From the NCBI RefSeq assembly GCF_040412425.1, contig NC_089741.1:43969358-44033357 (forward strand): DNA of 64,000 nt, given 5' to 3'. This document shows positions 57,996 to 64,000 of the stretch, piece by piece (within the stretch, counting starts at the first letter, position 1; the number at the start of each line of letters is the position of its first letter). The translations under genes and the position numbers were made by a program. The notes beneath the pieces were generated by a model. That model was not told the origin of the DNA, did no database searches, and saw nothing but the letters and a program-made list of their open reading frames with translations. The DNA comes from Macrobrachium rosenbergii (Eukaryota > Arthropoda > Malacostraca > Decapoda > Palaemonidae).

Positions 57996-60737
57996 TAGAG
58001 TAGCAAATGAGTATGCAATGCTTGAATAATTTTTTCCTTAAATCTCACAGACTTGATTTGAATATATTTATATAATGATGTAGAGAATGATGTCTCTCAT
58101 ATGCCCCCATATTGCAGAATAAAAGCTACTGATGAGCATACTTTATGTGACCGTATGGTTTCCAACTAACAGCAAATATTAAGTCTGAGAAACTTATCCG
58201 TTAATTAAACTTTCTCAGAATCTTTGCCATTTTCACTTTTACTTTGCCATCATAGTTGCAAATTATTAAATTAGATTTGATATGCATATGAAGAGCAAAC
58301 CTTTTTAGGTCAGCCCAATGAGAATTTAGGATGTTAGCTCACTGGTCTTGTTAGACTTTTTATTGATAATGATTCCAGTTTTGACCTTTTACTGTTTTTT
58401 TTTTGTACAGTGTACATATTCCACATTATGTTGGAGTAGATCTGACCATATTTTAAACCATGGTGACACTGGTACTGGTTGCTCATGTATGCTTATACAG
58501 GAAACTGATCTTTGACAGCACTGAGTATTTTGGAAAACGAAAAGCACATATCTTTGATGATTTAAAGGTGGGCTGTGGTATGCAGTACGTTTTATCTGTA
58601 CTACTGTGGAACTGTTGTGTTGAAAAAATGTGATTATATAAGGTGAGTATTTAGATCTTTCAAACTTCTAGTCTCAAGAATCTATCTTCAGTCTTCACAG
58701 ACAACTGATGCAGGTTAGTGAGAAAAGTACTGTAGCTATGAAGCTGGCTGGTGCAAGATTGAGTCCAATTGCTGTTTAGAACTGAATGTAACCTCTGGCT
58801 AGTGTAATTAGGGCAGACTTCTGAACTAAAGGTGCAGAAGACGCTTTCCAAATGTAGTACGAGCAAACCTTTGTAAGAAAGGTCAAAGTTCTTTGTAAGG
58901 AAAGTTAAATTATTTTGAGGGTGTTGCAGCTGATGGTTCTATCATTATAATTTATTAAAAATTTAATAAAAGGCCCATGCTTGAATGTTTTAAAGCAACT
59001 TGTGTGTTAATTCCTCTACTTAATGTAACACAGTTACACCTGTAACAGTATGTAAATGGAGGCTGATGAAGATTGAAATAACCACAAAAGAATTATTATC
59101 CAAGTGACAAGATGCCGCATGAGCCATTTTTATCAAGATAATACCCTGTAAAAGGTTACCTCATAGTGTGTCTGGTGTGGCACACTGTAAATGGTATTGC
59201 TAACATTTTTTTTTCTTTGTAGCATCCATTAAGCAACAGCTTTAGTATTTCCTGCCCTTTACTTTTCAGTCTAACTTTTTGAATTTTGCCTTGATCCAAT
59301 TTTCACCACTTGTTTAAGAACAAATTATTTGGGTGACTCCTATGAGAGTGAACATGAGACTCGGTGGACTAATTAAAATATTACAGTTATAATTATAATA
59401 GAAGAATAAATGAACTAAAAGGTAATATTGATTAAGTCAGCAGTCTGGTATCTTAATCATTCAAAGATTACGCAGAATACGAGAGCACTTTATGTGAGAC
59501 TTATCCTGATAATATGCAAATACAGTTAACATTTCACTGGTCTTTTTGTCTGAAGGATAACCATTCATGAGTGAGTAACTATAAAAAAAAAAAAAACGAT
59601 AAACCTCTGGTACATTAGAGGATCCTGCTTCGGACAAGGAAGAACCCAAATCAAGAGATTTAATTCTCTCTCTCTTGGATTTCAAAAAAAGTGGTAGTGT
59701 TACATTCCAATGAAAGAGAACCACCAAATAAAGGGACTTTGTAAAACTAGAATGCATACTTGCTTAGACTGAAAAAATGCCGTATTCATGTTTTTAGCGG
59801 TATAAATATCAAGACAACCCTTTTATGTAAACAGTTATTTGTTTGTGTATTTGCACAAAAGCCCATACAGTGTTAAGTCCCATGTTCTAGTTCTGATTGT
59901 CTAAGAAGAAGTACAGGTAACAAATCTTTGTGGATATAAGACATTTTTAAAAAGGAACTTACAATATGCAAAAGCTGGTAAAACATCCTACAGATAAAAA
60001 CCCTTAAAAAACTGATCTTTAGAAAATTAAAAAATGAAGTCCAGAATTAGAGATGAATATCAAAGGAATTAAGAAAAGGCTATTGGAATGTGCTATAGCT
60101 TAAAACACGAGTTGGAAAGAAACTGTTAGACTCAAACAAATCAAACTAAGCAACAGCACATTGTGGAATTTCTGTCAAAAGTGGAATATGTAATATGTGG
60201 TCGAAAATAAGAAATTAAGACATAAGAAATAACCCCAGCCTATATGAAAATCAAAGCACTTGACAAATTCTCTTAGCGGGTAAACATTCCTTAGCATCAT
60301 AATCCGTGGGTGTTACATTTTGTAACACTGCTCAGTGTTATAAAATAAGATTGTTAAGTTAATTACAGTGTAGATTTAGCAAGTAACTCGCAATCAGAAT
60401 ATAACGTTTAACTGAGATATGATAATTAATGACTGTCGTTATTTATTACTCCTGTGGAAATCTTCAGTGAATGCTTGCGATTTGATATTAATTTGACTGT
60501 ATATAGGTTCCCTCAGCAAGTAGATAAGTAGACAGACAGTACTGAGAAATAGAAAAGCAAGATGAGTACTTCATTAATACATATTTTATCCAACGAAAAT
60601 AATAATAGTAGTAACAATGCTGGTTTCTATGCCTCTGGTCTCATTGCATCCGTAATTCCGCTAAGTTAATTTCCTTAGGGTCAATGTAAGTTTCTTAGCG
60701 ATGATTTTTCGGATAAAGTTGTCAGCATTGTGGCTCA

Positions 60738-60797
<60 letters not shown>

Positions 60798-61036
60798 TAA
60801 CGTCTCACATCTTCACGATCCTTGCGAAAGGTAATAGAGACAGTTGCCAGATACTTTCAGTAGGGAGTCTTATCAGCAAGTTTCCCTTCTGTTTACATAG
60901 TCATTAGAATTGCTTTATGTTCTTATTCCCTTCCACCCAATTGAGAGACACGCAATACTGGTGGCCAACTATTGTATATGGAGCGTTACAGTGTTGTTAT
61001 TTTTAACGTATCTGGTGATTACCCATTTTAAGTGAC
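57996..61036. other. Intergenic DNA upstream of the clip-domain gene
   Basis: Unique AT-rich DNA with an (AAT)n tract at 60739-60796. TGTATATGG near 60974 is a possible TATA-like word about 60 bp before the ATG. No other gene recognised. Confidence 0.5.
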
Positions 61037-63680
61037 ATGGATACTGTTAATGTATTGCTAGTCTTGGCAAGCTTTTATATGCCCCTAAGAGTGACCTGCT
61101 CAGAAGTCGAATTATGTGGTCCCCATCTCGTGTGCGTTCCGCCCTCCCGGTGTGGTTGGAAAGGTACGTTGGGTGAAGTTGTATTAATCACATGTTTGGG
61201 AGTTTTAATGTCGTATTGGGATGGTAGCTTATGCTAAACTAGGCCTAACTCGTGGTTCTTCGCAGCTTTTTGGGCCCCAGTGTATTGGCTTAAATACTTG
61301 TTGGCTTAACTGAATAGGGTAAGTTTGTAGGCTAGTACAGTTACAGATGTAGGTATTAAGGTGTATTTTAACAGTATTGCAGAGAATTTAAGTGCAATAA
61401 AGTTTGAGAATTTCATAAGAGGTAATAAATGCCCTAATACATAATTGCTTAGCCTTTGTAGCCAACTTCACGATTAAGAGCAGCTATTGTTTTGGCAATT
61501 TGACGTTTGCTATTTGGTGAGTGATGAGATTGTACCCCACTTTAGCTCTAGAATGTGTATGGTAAATCCTTTAAGGCAGCCATTGTTGAATTTAATGTAT
61601 TGGTTTATGGACACTGCCTGGAAACAGTTTTGGAACCTTACCAGCAGAATGTTTTTTGACGTGAAAGTTAGGTAATGAAAAAAGTGAGTTTCAGTTAAGC
61701 ATTGGGTAAAATTGCAGTAAAAGGCAATGGGCCAAATGGCAAGGAAATACACTTTTCCAAGTCATTTTGATGTTTCACACAAATTTCACATTAAAATTTG
61801 TCGGAAATTGATAGTTTCTTAGAAATACCTGGATTACTTTCTCCCATTTAACACTTTTAGGGGTTCTGATACTGGCGGTGCATGTGTTTGTTGTCGGCCA
61901 AATGGAATGTCCTTTCGTCCTGTTTAGTAATGGCCCGGCGGAGTTGGGTACCCATACATTAACAAGTTATTGCATTGGCGTACGGGATATGAACCTTATT
62001 TTTTCGTCCTTTGGTCATGCATAAGTTAGGGGCTGTGACCTGGGTAGTCGAGTGACAAGTTAGGGTTAGGGGCTGTGGCCTGGGTACTTCTGTGAGAGGT
62101 TAGGTCAGGTTGTGTGGGTTTCACTGATAAGGAAATATGTTATATATTCTGATTGATTTTGATGTGTTAAGCACGAATTTCACCTTGAATTTCGTCGGAA
62201 ATTGATGGTTTTTGGTCCACTAATGTACATGTAGTTAGCTCCAAAACCGTTAATTTCTGAAGAAATTGAAGGTGAAATTCATACTAAACACATCAAAATC
62301 AGTCAGAAAAACATATTTGTCATTATGGCATGTTGCCTCTTACTGCAATAATACCAAGCATTGTATCTTGAAGCAAAAGTAAGCAAAGTGAGTTATCAGA
62401 AGAGCTACATGGAATTCAGTTAAGCATAGATGGATTATAAATCTTGTTAAATTACTATTATAACCCTTACTTTGATGATCATATGAACCTATATTTCACA
62501 AGGTTATCAGTGCTTAAAACTAGAATAAAATTGTCAGTAATCAGACAGATCAGATTATTTAGGAAATGCATATGCTGCTGATGTACCAGGCTGGTGTTAA
62601 TACAACCAGCTGTATATAATCCACGTGTCGAAATCATACCGGTGTGTTGCTAATTGATTTAAAATCTGATTTGTATATTTATAAGGATTGTGGCACAAAG
62701 TCATTAAAACTGAAGGGAGCAAGAATTTTGGTGGGTCTTAGTTGTACCACAGACAAGTGAGGGGGCAAGTTTATTAAGGTGTGAACTTGGCGTGTACTGA
62801 TTGCTTTTTTAAACTGCATGAGGTTCCATTTTTATACTGTAAAATGTCTTTAGGTATTCTGAGGCTGTTAGCAAGGTATAACAGTAGTGTGCCCATAAAT
62901 TAGGTTCCCTGAGCTTGGAAAATATGCTTAGTGTATTGGTTTCATTGAGGATATTCAGGTATATTGTACTAATAAAATCAGGTTTTTTCTTGCCAACTTC
63001 TTCACAGCTTGCAATAGAAGTTTTGTCAATCATGAAGATGGAATTTAAGATCTAAATTTGTAAATTAAATGGTGTTACAGTTTCATTTTGAACGTTGCAG
63101 ATTTAGGTGATCAAAAATCCTATTCATGTGGAAGACAGAACCCTAGTTATGTGTGTTGCCCTGTTAGTCATGTGAGTGGTGGGGAAACTCCTGGATATGG
63201 ACAGCCTGCTGGTTACAAGCAAAATGAAGCCCCCCCTCCCAATATTCCTGGTTATCAAAGTAGCCCCAACCAGTATGGAAGTGGATTCAGCAGACCTGGA
63301 TATAGTGGAGCAGGTGGATATGGTGGTGGATCAGGCAGTTATGGTGGATCGGGCAGTTATAGTGGATCAGGCGGACTTGGTGGATCAAGTGGGTATGGAG
63401 GATCAGGTACATATGGTGGATTAGGTGGACGAGACAGATACGGTGGATATGGTGGACTTGGTGGACCTGGCGGATATGGTGGACCTGGTGGACCTGGCGG
63501 ATATGGTGGACCTGGAGGATATGGTGGACCTGGTGGACCTGGAGGATATGATGGACCTGGTGGACCTGGAGGATATGATGGACCTGGAGGATATGATGGA
63601 CCTGGTGGACCTGGCGGATATGGGGGACCAGACAGATATGGTGTATATACTGAATCACAAGAAATTTATGGGGGTAACAA
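61037..63680 (+). CDS. Gly-rich clip-domain protein, probably masquerade-like serine protease homologue (5' part)
   Basis: Exon 1 is 61037-61163 and exon 2 is 63101-63680 (GT-AG, phase 1). Exon 2 ends at a GTAAGT donor in phase 2, so the gene continues past the window. The 235 residues seen comprise a signal peptide (MDTVNVLLVLASFYMPLRVT), a six-cysteine knot (C27, C33, C39, C52, C61, C62; ends YVCCP) of the clip type found in PPAF-II/masquerade proteins, a Pro/Gln linker, and from about residue 100 a Gly-rich repeat of GGY, GGPGGY and YDGPGGP units. In crustaceans this order precedes a catalytically inactive trypsin-like domain that acts in pattern binding, haemocyte adhesion and prophenoloxidase control. 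That domain is not in the window, so the name is inferred. Other secreted clip proteins remain possible. Confidence 0.75.
61164..63100. other. Intron 1 of the clip-domain gene
   Basis: Contains a local duplication (GGGGCTGTGACCTGGGTA at 62031 and GGGGCTGTGGCCTGGGTA at 62070, about 40 bp apart), a foldback element at 62125-62330 and one related arm at 61745-61825. No further exon seen. Confidence 0.7.
62125..62330. mobile_element. Foldback (MITE-like) element
   Basis: The left arm (TGATTGATTTTGATGTGTTA, GAATTTCACCTTGAATTTC, GGAAATTGATGG) is inverted in the right arm (AAATTGAAGGTGAAATTC, AAACACATCAAAATCAGTCA). Arms are about 85 bp with about 80% identity around a 25-bp spacer. A single related arm (TTTGTCGGAAATTGATAG) lies at 61745-61825. 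Confidence 0.75.
63300..63640 (+). repeat. Coding minisatellite for the Gly-rich region
   Basis: Units of 9, 15 and 24 bp built from GGTGGACCTGG(A/C)GGATAT. Late units are nearly identical at the DNA level (for example GATGGACCTGG repeated four times), so length variation between individuals is likely. Confidence 0.9.
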
Positions 63681-64000
63681 GTAAGTTTTTATACATTAAT
63701 GAATACCGTAACAGTTTTGTTTCAGATGCTGTGTTTTTAGACTAGGTGCTTGAGAGAAGGTTGACTTTTTAATTGGAGTCTTCAAAGCATGAAATTCCTT
63801 CAGTCCTAATTGACACAGTTGGCTAGATGTGACATTAATGTTTTAGAAGTTGTGTATCCAGTAAGTCATAAGACCTGGAGAATGCACATAGTTCAAGATT
63901 TGAAATTGGTCACAAGTGATAAAGCATTCAACCAATAATGTTCTAGTTGGAGATATGTAAGTGTTGTGAAAGTTCTGGCGATTTTTCAGTGCTCCCGTAG

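Noticed and set aside
63176..63745. Long open frames in other frames and the minus strand over the Gly-rich exon
   Set aside because: Shadows of the coding minisatellite (His-Ile or Asp-Met-Val repeats). The Gly-rich frame joins correctly to the signal-peptide exon.

Overview
The window looks like nuclear DNA of a decapod crustacean (shrimp, prawn, crayfish or crab; I cannot resolve further). Evidence: GT-AG introns, extreme microsatellite density ((TA)n, (GA/CT)n, (ATT/AAT)n, (GT/CA)n), tRNA-derived SINEs, decayed non-LTR retrotransposons, and a gene beginning with a signal peptide, a clip-type cysteine knot and a long Gly-rich repeat, the layout of crustacean masquerade-like serine protease homologues.

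Layout. 1-30,600 has no gene I can support. It holds minisatellites (121-1141, 5430-6190, 21950-22250), a 134-bp palindrome-bearing array (22738-23190), four copies of a roughly 390-bp multi-hairpin element (4963, 6385, 11977, 13332), a decayed LINE with nested insertions (2180-3668), two collapsed inverted tRNA-like elements (near 8.8 and 9.5 kb), LINE tails and dozens of microsatellites. 30,600-35,600 is transitional: three weak exon candidates, a 41-bp minisatellite and a SINE nested in a LINE with a perfect 13-bp target-site duplication.

35,613-about 56,320 (+) is a complete gene for membrane-bound transcription factor site-1 protease (MBTPS1/S1P), the Golgi subtilisin-like protease that makes the first cut in SREBP and ATF6. 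I resolve 15 coding exons encoding about 1292 residues. The Asp/His/Asn/Ser residues, the autoprocessing sites, the C-terminal membrane segment and the basic tail are all visible. The N-terminus is about 230 residues longer than in human S1P, from an extension before the hydrophobic segment and an acidic insert in the propeptide. Its last intron (7 kb) contains a well-formed candidate exon on the opposite strand (52092-52409).

56,320-61,030 is intergenic with one dispersed repeat. 61,037 to beyond the window end (+) is the 5' part of a secreted Gly-rich clip-domain protein, probably a masquerade-like serine protease homologue whose protease-like domain lies outside. Its first intron carries a foldback element. 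The two genes share orientation but I see no functional link. I found no CRISPR array, operon or bacterial feature, and no convincing new multi-gene system. The most unusual items are the multi-hairpin element family, the palindromic array, the altered N-terminus of S1P and the antisense exon.
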